Shown here: one piece after another, positions 27,635 to 37,243 of the stretch | How positions within the stretch are numbered: position 1 is the stretch's first letter | Layout of the letters: each line of letters opens with the position of its first letter | Assembly (NCBI RefSeq): GCF_016888135.1 | Contig: NZ_JACSWB010000289.1 | Location: forward strand, 1 to 56,085 | Direction of reading: 5' to 3' | DNA from: Leptolyngbya sp. CCY15150 | GTDB lineage: Bacteria > Cyanobacteriota > Cyanobacteriia > RECH01 | Length of the DNA: 56,085 nucleotides | Position numbers and translations under genes: made by a program | The notes under the pieces: generated by a model | What the model saw: the letters and a program-made list of their open reading frames with translations, nothing else | Database searches by the model: none | What the model was told of the DNA's origin: nothing

Positions 27635-30600
27635 ATGATTAATGACATGAACCGTGATACCCAGGGCCTGGTGCAGGTGTTGCCCTTGTCGGCAGGATTA
27701 ATGGATCAACTGCGCACCCAGTTTGCAGATGGACAGATTGACCCTGCAGGTGGGGCCATCGACTCAGAGCTTTACGCCACAATTATTCACCATCAGTCTC
27801 AGCTCATGCGGCTGATCAACTCGTTACCGGGCATGATCTTCACCGCCAATCCCGATCCAGAGTGGTCGATTACCTACCTGAGTGATGGTTGCCATGGGCT
27901 GTTGGGCTATCACAGCCATGAACTGATCGGCAGCGATCGCCTCCTGTCCTACACCGACATCACCTATGAGGCCGATCGCCCCCATGTATTTGAGACCATC
28001 AACCAAGCGATCGATCAGCACCAACCCTATGTGATGGACTATCGCGTGCGCACCCGATCGGGGGAAACCAAGTGGCTGTGGGAGCAGGGCTATGGGCTCT
28101 ATGACGATCAGGGGAACGTGCTAGGGCTAGAAGGGTTTATCACCGATATCAGCGTCCAGAAGCAGGCGGAACAAGCGCTGCGGGATCAATCTCAGTTGCT
28201 GAAGCTGATTTTGGATCATGTGCCCCAGTATATTTTCTGGAAAGATCGACAGTCGGTCTATCAAGGGGTGAACCAAGCCTGGGCAGATCATCTAGGGTTG
28301 GCGAGTCCAGATGCGGTGGTGGGCAAAACCGATGCAGATTTTTGGGATGCAGATACGGCAGCGGATCATCGTCAGCGCGATCGCGTGGTCATGGAGCGCG
28401 ATCGCGCCCAGCTCCACCTCGTCCACAAAGAATGCCTGCCCAACGGCCAAGATCGCTGGAAAGACGTCAGCCGCATCCCCATGCACGATGAGGCCGGTAA
28501 CGTGGTGGGCATCCTCGGTACTTTTGAAGACATCACCGATCGCATCCAGGCCGATGAACTGCTGCGGGAGAGTGAACGGCGCTATCGATTACTCGCCGAA
28601 CATTCCACCGACCTGATTTCCCGCCACACCCTCAACGGTGTGTATCTCTACGCATCCCCAGCAGCCCAGCGGCTCTTGGGCTACCATCCCCATGAACTGC
28701 TGGGCAGGCAGGTGCATCACTTGGTGCATCCGATGGATCAACCCACGTTCACCCAACTGCATCAGCGTTTGCTCACCGATACCACCTGCCAGCATGAACG
28801 CCTCACCTATCGCATGCGTCGCCAAGATGGCAGCTATTGCTGGTTTGAAACCACCAGTGAGGTGATTCGCGATCGCACCTCCGGCATGGTGCAGGAAATT
28901 ATCGCCATCTCCCGCGATGTCACCGAACGGCAGCGGGCCGCGATTTGGCTCGATCACCAAAAGCAGGTGCTAGAGATGATTGCCACCGATCGCCCCCTCA
29001 CGGAAACCCTCACGGTGTTGGTTCATGCCATTGAGCAACAGTCGAAGGGTATGGTGGGCTCCATTTTGCTCGCGGATCTTGAACAGCAGGCGCTCTATAC
29101 GGGGGCAGCTCCCAACTTGCCAGCGGCCTACTGCGATCGCATTGATGGCCTAGCGATCGCTCCCAACATGGGCGGCTGTGGCACTGCGGCCTATCGTCGC
29201 CAGCGGGTGGTGGTGCAGGATACCTATACTGATCCTCTGTGGCAAAACTTCCGCGACCTGGCCCGGCAGTATCGGCTGCGATCCTGTTGGTCGAGTCCAA
29301 TTTTGTCGTCCCAAGGCCAGGTGTTGGGAACCTTTGCCCTCTATGCCCACGAGATGCGATCGCCCCAGGATGAGGACTGGCATCGCATTGATACCGCTAG
29401 TCAGCTGGCTGGGATTGCCATTGTCCGCAAGCAGATGGACGAACGGCTACGACAAACGGAAACCAAGTATCGCAGTATTTTTGAAAACGCTGTGGAAGGC
29501 ATTTTCCAAACCACCGCCGATGGGCATTATGTGACCGTCAACCCCATGCTGGCTCGCATCTATGGCTATGAGTCGCCGGAGGAATTAATGGCAGAACTCA
29601 CCAATATTCGCCAGCAGCTCTACGTCAACATGGTGCGCCGGGATGAGTTTGAGCACTTGATGCAGGTGGAGGGTACGGTGTGGGGCTTCGAGTCCCAGGT
29701 ATACCGCAAAGATGGCAGCATTATTTGGATCTCGGAATGCGCTCGGGCAATCTACGACGAAGCCGGAACCGTCATCCGTTATGAAGGCACGGTGGAAGAC
29801 ATCACCCAGCGCAAGCTGCAAGAAGCAGAACTCCTCAAGCACGATCGCCTCATGGAGGGCGTCGCCACCGCCAGCCACCACCTGCTCACCAGCTCTGATT
29901 TCAACAGCACCCTGCAAATCGTGCTGAAAATTTTGGGACAGGCCGTGGAAGCCGATCGCACCTATATTTACGAAAATCATCCCCATCCCGAAACCGGAGA
30001 ACTCTGTATGAGTATGCGGTTTGAATGGGTCAGCCCTGGGGCCAAACCCAGTATTCATCAAGATCATTGGCAAAATCAGCGCTACAACAACTTCGGGCTA
30101 GAGCGCTGGTACACCACCTTTTGCCAAGGGCAGCCCATTCATGGTGCCGTCACAGACTTTCCCGAATCAGAACAGGCCTTACTCAATCGCGATCGCATTC
30201 GGGCCTTGATTATGTTCCCGATTGTGATCGACGATCACCTCTGGGGCTATATCGGCTTTGATGATTGCCACCGCGATCGCCAATGGACACCCAGCGAAGC
30301 CTCGATCCTGTCTACCATTGCCGCCAGCCTCAGCGGAGCGTTCAAGCGCCAGCAGACCGAAGCGCAAATGCGCTACCAGGCGTTCCACGACGCCCTCACC
30401 GGTTTGCCTAACCGAAACCGCTTTGAGCAATGTTTACCAGAGGCGATCGCCGCCGCTCAGGAGAGCAACACCATGGTGGCAGTAGCCTTTCTTGACCTCG
30501 ATCGCTTCAAAATCATCAACGATACCCTCGGCCATGCCACCGGCGACCAGCTTTTACAGCAGGTGACCCAGCGCATGCAGACCTGCCTCAGTGATGATCA

Positions 30601-31699
30601 GGTGATGGCTCGCTGGGGGGGCGACGAGTTTACCCTGCTCTTGCCCCATCTGCAATCTGCCCAGACTGCTGCCGATACGGCTGGACGGATTACGGCGGGC
30701 CTCAGACCCGCGTTTTACATTAACGGTCAGGAATTACACATCAGCATCAGCATTGGCATTGCCATGTATCCCCAGGATGGTCAGGATCTAGAAACCCTGC
30801 TGAAAAATGCTGACGCTGCCCTCTATCGAGTCAAAGACCAAGGACGGGATCACTACCAGTTTTACACCGCCACCATCCACTCCCAGGCCTCCGAGCGGCT
30901 GATTCTCAATAATCACCTCTACCATGCCCTAGAGCGCCAGGAATTTGTGGTGCATTATCAACCCCAAGTGGAAGCCCACACGGGGCGAATTACCCAAGTG
31001 GAAGCACTGTTGCGCTGGCAGCATTCGTCCTTGGGGTTAATTGCTCCTCAAACCTTCATTAGCTTGGCAGAAGACAATGGACTGATTGTGCCAATTGGGG
31101 AATGGGTGCTGCGCACCGCTTGCCAACAAAGCCAGCGCTGGTCTGAGCAAGGGCTGCCGCCCATCCCGATCGCCGTCAACCTATCGGCCCGACAGTTTCA
31201 GGCCCCAGGGCTACCGCAAGCGATCGCCACCATTCTCCATGAAACGGGCGTAGACCCCGATTTGCTGGAGCTAGAAATCACGGAAACGGCCGTGATGGAC
31301 AATCTAGACTACACGTCGCAAACCCTGCACCACCTGCGGCGGATGGGGGTACGCATTGCCCTAGATGACTTTGGCAGCGGTCACTCGTCCCTCAACTATC
31401 TGCGACATTTCCCTCTGCAAAGCCTCAAAATCGATCGCGCCTTTGTGAAGGATATTGCCACCAATTCCAGCGATGAGGCGATCATTGCCGCCATTGTCAC
31501 CCTGGGTAAGGGTCTGAACTTGACGGTGGTAGCGGAAGGTGTGGAAACCAGCGATCAAATGGAAAAGCTGCGATCGCTTCACTGTGACATCATGCAAGGC
31601 TATTGGTTTAGCCCACCCCTCTCGGCCGACGAGACCACCAACCTGCTCGCGCAGCAATCCCCGTCATCAAATGAACCATCATCGAGCAATCAGGGTTGA
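27635..31699 (+). CDS. PAS/GAF sensor diguanylate cyclase-phosphodiesterase
   Basis: A 1354-residue cytosolic signalling protein with no clear membrane segment. Domains in order: PAS (about 58-180), PAS (187-305), PAS (312-435), GAF (445-600), PAS (607-730), GAF (745-905), GGDEF (910-1080) and EAL (1095-1340). GGDEF is intact at residues 995-999, so cyclic-di-GMP synthesis is possible. EAL is intact at 1123-1125 (EALLRW), with NLSARQF, ELEITETAVM, DDFGSGHSS, KIDRAFV and AEGVE all present, so breakdown is possible too. No RxxD inhibitory site sits at the usual place before GGDEF. No Cys in the GAF domains is clearly set as a bilin site. It stands alone, convergent with pheS. Confidence 0.92.
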   Translation: MINDMNRDTQGLVQVLPLSAGLMDQLRTQFADGQIDPAGGAIDSELYATIIHHQSQLMRLINSLPGMIFTANPDPEWSITYLSDGCHGLLGYHSHELIGSDRLLSYTDITYEADRPHVFETINQAIDQHQPYVMDYRVRTRSGETKWLWEQGYGLYDDQGNVLGLEGFITDISVQKQAEQALRDQSQLLKLILDHVPQYIFWKDRQSVYQGVNQAWADHLGLASPDAVVGKTDADFWDADTAADHRQRDRVVMERDRAQLHLVHKECLPNGQDRWKDVSRIPMHDEAGNVVGILGTFEDITDRIQADELLRESERRYRLLAEHSTDLISRHTLNGVYLYASPAAQRLLGYHPHELLGRQVHHLVHPMDQPTFTQLHQRLLTDTTCQHERLTYRMRRQDGSYCWFETTSEVIRDRTSGMVQEIIAISRDVTERQRAAIWLDHQKQVLEMIATDRPLTETLTVLVHAIEQQSKGMVGSILLADLEQQALYTGAAPNLPAAYCDRIDGLAIAPNMGGCGTAAYRRQRVVVQDTYTDPLWQNFRDLARQYRLRSCWSSPILSSQGQVLGTFALYAHEMRSPQDEDWHRIDTASQLAGIAIVRKQMDERLRQTETKYRSIFENAVEGIFQTTADGHYVTVNPMLARIYGYESPEELMAELTNIRQQLYVNMVRRDEFEHLMQVEGTVWGFESQVYRKDGSIIWISECARAIYDEAGTVIRYEGTVEDITQRKLQEAELLKHDRLMEGVATASHHLLTSSDFNSTLQIVLKILGQAVEADRTYIYENHPHPETGELCMSMRFEWVSPGAKPSIHQDHWQNQRYNNFGLERWYTTFCQGQPIHGAVTDFPESEQALLNRDRIRALIMFPIVIDDHLWGYIGFDDCHRDRQWTPSEASILSTIAASLSGAFKRQQTEAQMRYQAFHDALTGLPNRNRFEQCLPEAIAAAQESNTMVAVAFLDLDRFKIINDTLGHATGDQLLQQVTQRMQTCLSDDQVMARWGGDEFTLLLPHLQSAQTAADTAGRITAGLRPAFYINGQELHISISIGIAMYPQDGQDLETLLKNADAALYRVKDQGRDHYQFYTATIHSQASERLILNNHLYHALERQEFVVHYQPQVEAHTGRITQVEALLRWQHSSLGLIAPQTFISLAEDNGLIVPIGEWVLRTACQQSQRWSEQGLPPIPIAVNLSARQFQAPGLPQAIATILHETGVDPDLLELEITETAVMDNLDYTSQTLHHLRRMGVRIALDDFGSGHSSLNYLRHFPLQSLKIDRAFVKDIATNSSDEAIIAAIVTLGKGLNLTVVAEGVETSDQMEKLRSLHCDIMQGYWFSPPLSADETTNLLAQQSPSSNEPSSSNQG

Positions 31700-31727
31700 A
31701 ACGGGCGATCGCCTGCTGTACCAGTAG

Positions 31728-31756
31728 GGTGCAGTTAGGCGCAGCCGTAACGCACC
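31728..31756. repeat. Dispersed hairpin repeat of the TAACGCACC type
   Basis: GGTGC-A-GTTA-GGC, loop GCA, GCC-G-TAAC-GCACC: a 12-bp stem with one bulged base on each side. Such GGTGCGTTA...TAACGCACC elements are scattered through cyanobacterial spacers. It sits between two convergent gene ends and may help to end transcription. Confidence 0.6.
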
Positions 31757-31789
31757 GTCTTGTAACGCATCGTGTGACACACCGTCTTG

Positions 31790-32794
31790 CTAAAACTGCC
31801 GCAGGAAGCGCAGATCGCTCGTGTAAAGACGGCGAATATCGTCAATCCGATGCTGCACCATGGCAAACCGCTCGACGCCAAAGCCCGCCGCAAATCCCGT
31901 GTAGACCTCTGGGTCATAGCCCACCGATTTAAGCACATTGGGATCCACCATGCCGCAGCCCAAGACTTCAAGCCATTGCCCTTTCCATTGCACATCCACC
32001 TCCGCCGATGGTTCGGTGAAGGGGAAGAAGCTGGGACGGAAGCGAATGGGCAGATCGCCAAACATGGCTTCCAAAAATACCTTGATGGTGCCCTTCAGAT
32101 CGGTGAACGTTAGGCCTTCATCAATGGCCAAAAGCTCAATTTGATGGAACACCGCTGCGTGGGTTGCATCAACGGTGTCTCGACGATATACGCGCCCCGG
32201 AGCCGCCACCCGAATCGGAGGATCATGCTCCTCCATATAGCGGATCTGCACCGATGAGGTGTGGGTGCGCAGTAGGTTGCCATCGGGCAGGTAGAAGGTG
32301 TCCTGCATATCGCGGGCAGGGTGATCCGCTGGGGTATTGAGCGCCTCGAAGTTATAGTAGTCGGTTTCCATTTCGGGCCCTTGGGCCACGGTATAGCCTA
32401 GCCCCACCAACACATCCAGCGATCGCTCAATGGTGCTCGACAAGGGATGGCTGTGCCCTTGGGGACGATAGACCCCCGGCATGGTTACATCTAGAGTCTC
32501 GGCGGCTAAACGCGCCTCAATGGCAGCGGCAGCCAGCGCCCCGCGCTTTTCATCCAGCGCCGTTTGCACGACCTGTTTCACCTCATTAGCCAGGGCTCCA
32601 ATCTGAGGGCGATCGCTAGGATCAAGCTTCCCCATCCCTCCCAATACCTTGGAGAGCTGCCCCTTTTTGCCCAAATACTGAATGCGCAGCGGCTCCAACT
32701 GCTCCAGATTCTCGGACTGGGCGATCGCCTGCTGGGCCTCCTGTTGCAATGTATTCAACTGAGATTCTAGATCGCGGGTGGTTGTGCTAGTCAT
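31790..32794 (-). CDS. pheS: Phenylalanine-tRNA ligase alpha subunit
   Basis: A 334-residue class II aminoacyl-tRNA synthetase alpha chain that, with PheT, charges tRNA-Phe. The N-terminal coiled coil (residues 1-85) binds tRNA. Motif 2 lies in [21 protein letters not shown], with [15 protein letters not shown] behind it, and motif 3 in [13 protein letters not shown]. Length is normal. The stop at 31790 follows FLRQF, the usual family ending. pheT is not in the window, as is common in cyanobacteria where the two genes are apart. Confidence 0.97.
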   Translation of the reverse strand: MTSTTTRDLESQLNTLQQEAQQAIAQSENLEQLEPLRIQYLGKKGQLSKVLGGMGKLDPSDRPQIGALANEVKQVVQTALDEKRGALAAAAIEARLAAETLDVTMPGVYRPQGHSHPLSSTIERSLDVLVGLGYTVAQGPEMETDYYNFEALNTPADHPARDMQDTFYLPDGNLLRTHTSSVQIRYMEEHDPPIRVAAPGRVYRRDTVDATHAAVFHQIELLAIDEGLTFTDLKGTIKVFLEAMFGDLPIRFRPSFFPFTEPSAEVDVQWKGQWLEVLGCGMVDPNVLKSVGYDPEVYTGFAAGFGVERFAMVQHRIDDIRRLYTSDLRFLRQF

Positions 32795-33123
32795 GGATTA
32801 AAACTGCTAAGACCGGTGGTGTAGAGCTAGGTTCTAAGGGAACCCTGAAGGCAGTTGCCTAGAGAATCATCCCATGGTTCTGTCCATCGTTCTGGCCATG
32901 GCTCTGGATCGAAACCCTGTCATCTGACATGCTGATCTTACATGCTAAGATGCCCGCCACGTCAGGGATTGAACGCCCTTAGAAAATTGCCCCTACTCAA
33001 CTCTAACAGCAGGACTGAGCAATGGCGATCGCCCCATCCCCATCCGCCGCCGTTTCAATCTCAACAATACCCCTACAATAAGGCCTGTGCCCCGTTCCAC
33101 TCCCTGCCCATCGACCTTTCCCC
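32795..33123. other. 329-bp divergent spacer between pheS and surE
   Basis: No gene. A GGTTC/GAACC mini-hairpin lies near 32830, in the pheS leader on the minus strand. No T-box or other known leader motif was recognised. Confidence 0.4.
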
Positions 33124-33969
33124 ATGAATATTCTGATTAGCAACGACGACGGTATTTTTGCCCAAGGCATTCGCACCTTAGCCAACACCCTCGTGGCGGC
33201 TGGTCATACCGTGACGGTGGTCTGCCCCGACCGCGAGCGATCGGCCACCGGCCATGGTCTCACTCTACACAAACCCATCCGCGTGGAGCGTGTCGAGTCT
33301 GTGTTCCATGACCCCATTCAGGCCTGGGCCTGTTCGGGCACGCCATCCGACTGCGTGAAGCTGGCCCTGGGCACCCTCCTGGATCAGCCGCCCGATATCG
33401 TATGTTCAGGCATCAACCATGGCTCCAATCTAGGTACCGATATTCTCTACTCGGGCACCGTCTCCGCTGCCATGGAAGGCGTGATGGAAGGGATTCCCAG
33501 CGTAGCCTTCAGCCTCGCCAGCTTTTCCTCCCAAGACTTTCAGCCCGCCGCCAACTTTGCCAAAACCCTACTGCATCACCTCAGCCAGCATCCTTTGCCC
33601 CATCTCATGCTCTTAAACGTCAACATTCCAGCGGTGCGCGCCGCCGATATTGCCGGGGTGAAGATTACCCAGCAAGGCATTCGCCGCTATACAGATTTGT
33701 TTGAACAACGCATCGATCCGCGCGGCAAGATTTATTATTGGTTGGCAGGAGAAGTGTTGGAAGAGGTTGATGATCCGTCCTTTAATCCTACTGTTAAACT
33801 AGAGGGTAAGCATCCTGAGGGCTTAGAGGTGCCATTGGAGATTGTAGAGACGGATGTTCGAGCTATTCAACATCGCTACATTACAGTGACCCCCCTTCAA
33901 TTTAACCTGACGAGTCCTTCAGGGTTGCAGACCTTGCAAGGTTGGCATACAGACTGGCTGACCTGCTAA
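33124..33969 (+). CDS. surE: 5'/3'-nucleotidase SurE
   Basis: A 281-residue metal-dependent phosphatase that dephosphorylates nucleoside monophosphates. The catalytic N-terminal block [10 protein letters not shown] gives the Asp-Asp pair (residues 8 and 9); [14 protein letters not shown] supplies the loop Ser, and [19 protein letters not shown] is the core metal and phosphate site. It is a little longer than the usual 250-270 residues, with the extra part at the C-terminal end. The ATG at 33124 is fixed by MNILISNDD being the invariant start of the family. Confidence 0.95.
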   Translation: MNILISNDDGIFAQGIRTLANTLVAAGHTVTVVCPDRERSATGHGLTLHKPIRVERVESVFHDPIQAWACSGTPSDCVKLALGTLLDQPPDIVCSGINHGSNLGTDILYSGTVSAAMEGVMEGIPSVAFSLASFSSQDFQPAANFAKTLLHHLSQHPLPHLMLLNVNIPAVRAADIAGVKITQQGIRRYTDLFEQRIDPRGKIYYWLAGEVLEEVDDPSFNPTVKLEGKHPEGLEVPLEIVETDVRAIQHRYITVTPLQFNLTSPSGLQTLQGWHTDWLTC

Positions 33970-34281
33970 GTTAAACTAGGGCGGGTAGAGGTTAACCACC
34001 CTGTATCTACCAAAGTTTACGTTGTAGGGTGATCATTCAATATTTTCAGGGTAGCGCCGAAACCAATCCATCCATCATACTCAGTGTAGTCTAGGAGCTA
34101 GGCTGCACATTTACAGAGCAAGCTTAGGGACAAGGGTTCTAAGCCATGTATTGTAAAAATTTCTACTTGGTTTCCGCATCCGCTAGAGTTCTGGGGTAAA
34201 ACTGGCTATATTCGAAATGGTTTTAGCCACCTATCTCGGCTCACTGTCTATGATTCGATAGAACCTTGGCAAGGGATATTC
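33970..34281. other. 312-bp spacer
   Basis: No gene. GGTAGA at 33984-33989 and TCTACC at 34006-34011 form a short inverted repeat around GGTTAACC just behind surE; no T-run follows, so a terminator is doubtful. Confidence 0.4.
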
Positions 34282-35178
34282 ATGTCTAACGCACAAGATC
34301 AATTCATTGTTCGTTTCTGGGGAGTGAGGGGCAGTATTGCATGTCCAGGACCCGAGACTGTGCGCTACGGTGGAAACACCTCCTGTGTTGAGATGCAGGT
34401 CGCAGGACATCGCATCGTGTTTGATGGTGGAACAGGGTTGCGCGTTCTAGGGCAAGAGCTGATGTCCCAAATTCCGGTGGAAGGACACCTCTTTTTCACT
34501 CACTCTCACTGGGATCACATTCAAGGCTTTCCGTTTTTCACTCCAGCTTTTGTGAAAGGGAATCACTTTAATATTTATGGCGCAGTGGCTCCCAATGGTT
34601 CAACCATTGAGCAGCGTTTGAATGACCAAATGCTCCACCCCAACTTCCCCGTGCCGCTACAGATTATGGGATCACAAATGGCGTTTTGTGATTTAGAGGT
34701 AGGGGAACCGGTGCAAATTGGCGATGTGCTGGTGGAGAATGCTCTGCTCAATCATCCGGGTGAAGCCGTGGGCTACCGGGTGAACTGGAATGGCTATGCT
34801 GCCGCCTACATCACTGATACAGAGCATTACACCGATCGCCTCGATGAAAACGTCATGTGGCTGGCCCGTGATGCCGATGTGATGATCTACGACTCGACCT
34901 ACACGGATGACGAATATTATTCAGAAAAGTCGAGCAAGGTTGGCTGGGGGCATTCCACCTGGCAAGAGGCGGTGAAGGTGGCAAAGGCTGCCAATGTCAA
35001 AAAGTTAGTCATTTTCCACCATGACCCCCTGCACTGTGATCAGTTCATGGATGGCATCAAAGACGTTACGTCTAAGCAATTTGCAAACAGCGTGGTGGCC
35101 TGGGAAGGCTTGACCATTGATGTGGTTCATGATCGCCAAGCTGCTGGCGGATCGACCCAGGAAGCGCTACCGACTTAA
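34282..35178 (+). CDS. Metallo-beta-lactamase-fold hydrolase
   Basis: A 298-residue MBL-fold protein. The zinc motif HxHxDH is THSHWDH (His74, His76, Asp78, His79); NHPGEAVGYRV holds the next His, AAYITDTEH the bridging Asp, and FHHDPLH the last His. The start FWGVRGSIACPGPETVRYGGNTSC is characteristic of a phosphodiesterase-like branch related to RNase Z and PDE proteins. The reaction is unknown; cleavage of a cyclic nucleotide or other phosphodiester is possible. The start ATG lies behind AAGGGATATTC. It is convergent with truB. Confidence 0.87.
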   Translation: MSNAQDQFIVRFWGVRGSIACPGPETVRYGGNTSCVEMQVAGHRIVFDGGTGLRVLGQELMSQIPVEGHLFFTHSHWDHIQGFPFFTPAFVKGNHFNIYGAVAPNGSTIEQRLNDQMLHPNFPVPLQIMGSQMAFCDLEVGEPVQIGDVLVENALLNHPGEAVGYRVNWNGYAAAYITDTEHYTDRLDENVMWLARDADVMIYDSTYTDDEYYSEKSSKVGWGHSTWQEAVKVAKAANVKKLVIFHHDPLHCDQFMDGIKDVTSKQFANSVVAWEGLTIDVVHDRQAAGGSTQEALPT

Positions 35179-35299
35179 GCCTGTCCCCCAAAAGCTCAGG
35201 AGCCGCCCTATCTTGTTAGAGCGGGAGCTCATTGGTGCTGGAAGTCTGTGTCCAGTCAGCGATCACTGCGGCCTTAGCCTCTAACTAGGGTTTGGGCGG

Positions 35300-36217
35300 C
35301 TAAGGATCATAGACAACTCGGGGGCGCAAGCGGGGAGGCTCATCGGCTTCACTGGGGTCAATCCATTCACCGATACCCAGGAAACAATGATCCTCTCCAT
35401 GCACTCGATAGTGTAGGTGGGTGGTCGCGGGAGCGATCGCCACCTTTTGTCCTTGCTGCCAGCGCCGGGCAGTTTCCCCATCAAGGACTAGGGGCGGCAG
35501 GTGCTGGAGAGCTTGCTCAGGGGGAATCAACAGGTTTTTGCCAGCCGTCCAGCTTGACAGGAGGTCATCTAGGGTGATGCTCTCTTCTAGGACAAAGCCG
35601 CTACTGCGCGTGCGGATCAGGTGGGCCAGGGCTGCTCCGGTCTGGAGCTGGGCACCAAGATCGCGGGCGATCGCTCGAATATAGGTGCCGGCACTACAGG
35701 CGATCGCCACCTCCAGTTCGGGATAGGGCAGCGATCGCCAGGCCAGCACCTCGATGCTGTAGACCGTCACGGTGCGGATGGGAATGTCTACCACCTGCCC
35801 AGCCCGAGCCAAGTCGTAGGCGCGTTTTCCATCCACCGAAATCGCGCTGTACTGCGGTGGAATTTGGTCAATTTGTCCCTCAAAGCTGGGGAGGATGGCC
35901 GTCACGTCATCCAGGGTGAGATGGGGTACTGGAGCTTCAGCGATCACCTCACCGTCTAGGTCATCGGTGGTGGTGGTCACGCCAAAGCGGATGGTGGCGC
36001 GGTAGGCCTTATCCGAGCTGAGGTAGTTAATCAGGCGCGTTGCCCGTCCCACAGCGATCGGCAAGACCCCTACAGCAGCGGGATCTAGGGTGCCGCCATG
36101 GCCAACCCGCTTCTGGGATAGAATCCGGCGCACCTTGGCCACGCAATCGTGGGACGTCCAGCCCGCTAGTTTATACAGGTTTAGAAAGCCTTGAGAAGTC
36201 ACAGCTTGAGGAGTCAC
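35300..36217 (-). CDS. truB: tRNA pseudouridine(55) synthase TruB
   Basis: A 305-residue enzyme that makes pseudouridine 55 in the T-loop of tRNAs. The start FLNLYKLAGWTSHDCVAKVRR and the active-site block VGHGGTLDPAAVGVLPIAVGRAT (catalytic Asp in LDP) are clear. KAYRATIRFG, PPQYSAISVDGKRAYDLAR and SAGTYIRAIARDLG are the other family blocks. The C-terminal part is a short PUA-like tail. The ATG at 36217 puts eight residues before the conserved part. Confidence 0.96.
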   Translation of the reverse strand: MTPQAVTSQGFLNLYKLAGWTSHDCVAKVRRILSQKRVGHGGTLDPAAVGVLPIAVGRATRLINYLSSDKAYRATIRFGVTTTTDDLDGEVIAEAPVPHLTLDDVTAILPSFEGQIDQIPPQYSAISVDGKRAYDLARAGQVVDIPIRTVTVYSIEVLAWRSLPYPELEVAIACSAGTYIRAIARDLGAQLQTGAALAHLIRTRSSGFVLEESITLDDLLSSWTAGKNLLIPPEQALQHLPPLVLDGETARRWQQGQKVAIAPATTHLHYRVHGEDHCFLGIGEWIDPSEADEPPRLRPRVVYDP

Positions 36218-36640
36218 AGTATTAATCGATCGCCATCCTTAGATCTTGTCCGCTAAGCGCTGGGGTGCAAGCCTGCCCCGAGCAAATCTGCCTCGTCTAT
36301 GCTACCGTTGCGGGGTACGTTAGGCCCAAGTTCGCTACCGATCCTCAGCCTCGTCGTTCATTCTGAGCTAGATGAAGATGACAGATAGAGTTCGACAGAC
36401 TCAGGCTAAACTCTGGTTGATGAACGAAACGTGTTAACCAGACGCTCGAAAGCCCTCACCTCCAGCCCCTCTCCCAAGGGCCATACACTTTCGCCAGTTA
36501 ACCAAGGCTGAACCAGACTCAGGCTGAACGGTATCGGTCATCGCCCAACGAGTAGGGGCTGCTGCTATAACGGTCTTGAACTCACCTTGAAGAGCCGTTG
36601 TTACAGGCGATCGCCCCCTGAACCCTATGATGTTCTAGCC
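36218..36640. other. 423-bp spacer with dispersed repeat
   Basis: No gene seen. It contains the C/G-rich repeat at 36452-36480 and two similar strings, CAGACTCAGGCTAAAC near 36405 and CAGACTCAGGCTGAAC near 36513, suggesting a decayed local duplication of about 100 bases period. Confidence 0.45.
36452..36480. repeat. Dispersed C/G-rich repeat, copy 3
   Basis: GCCCTCACCTCCAGCCCCTC then TCCCAAGGG. Same family as copies at 3611 (opposite strand), 13599 and 47471. Confidence 0.55.
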
Positions 36641-37243
36641 ATGGACGAGATCTTTTCCCCTCGTGACTATCAAGACACTAGTGTAGGCTGGCAGGTGCAG
36701 CAAGCTACCCAGCAGGTCAGTGAGTGGCTCGAAGCACAATGGAGCACGGTGCAGCCCGATGTACCCATGCCCCAGGTGACACCGCCAGACTGGCTGCTGC
36801 GGACTCTATTCATCATCATCATCGGCGGATTGCTGGGCTGGTTAGGCTGGCAGTTTTATCGAGAATTTGCGCCCCAGATCCAAGCGTGGCTAGGGCGGGG
36901 TATCGGCGATCGCCGTCCTAGCCAACCCAGCACCCCACCCCATCGCGCCCCCGAGATCTGGGTACAGCAAGCGCGCCAAGCTCAGCAAGCTGGTAACTAT
37001 CGTGAGGCCTGCCGCTGCCTGTATATGGCCATGCTCAGCCAGCTCAGCGATCAAGAGGTTATTCGGCTGGAGGCCAGCCGCACCGATGGCGAATATCGAG
37101 CCCTGCTTTTGACGGTGGCGGATCCGGCCCCCTACTACCTGCTGCTGGCGATCCATGAACAGCTTTGCTTTAGCAGTCAAGGGATTTCTGCTGCAGAATG
37201 GGAGCGCTGTTGGGCCGCCTATCAGGAGCTGCCGTCCCCATGA
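36641..37243 (+). CDS. DUF4129 domain protein
   Basis: A 200-residue protein with one transmembrane segment (WLLRTLFIIIIGGLLGWLGW, about residues 47-68) and a cytosolic C-terminal DUF4129 domain (ARQAQQAGNYREACRCLYMAML...), which elsewhere forms the tail of transglutaminase-like proteins in MoxR clusters. Function unknown. The ATG at 36641 is preferred to an upstream start at 36587, which would add 18 residues of no known family. Its TGA overlaps the ATG of the next gene by four bases (ATGA), so translation is coupled. Confidence 0.82.
   Translation: MDEIFSPRDYQDTSVGWQVQQATQQVSEWLEAQWSTVQPDVPMPQVTPPDWLLRTLFIIIIGGLLGWLGWQFYREFAPQIQAWLGRGIGDRRPSQPSTPPHRAPEIWVQQARQAQQAGNYREACRCLYMAMLSQLSDQEVIRLEASRTDGEYRALLLTVADPAPYYLLLAIHEQLCFSSQGISAAEWERCWAAYQELPSP

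Noticed and set aside
29585-30073. 162-codon minus-strand frame inside the GGDEF-EAL gene
   Set aside because: Antisense shadow.
35195-35235. Possible terminator between the MBL-fold gene and truB
   Set aside because: CCGCCCTA/TAGAGCGG stem has a mismatch and no T-run on either side.
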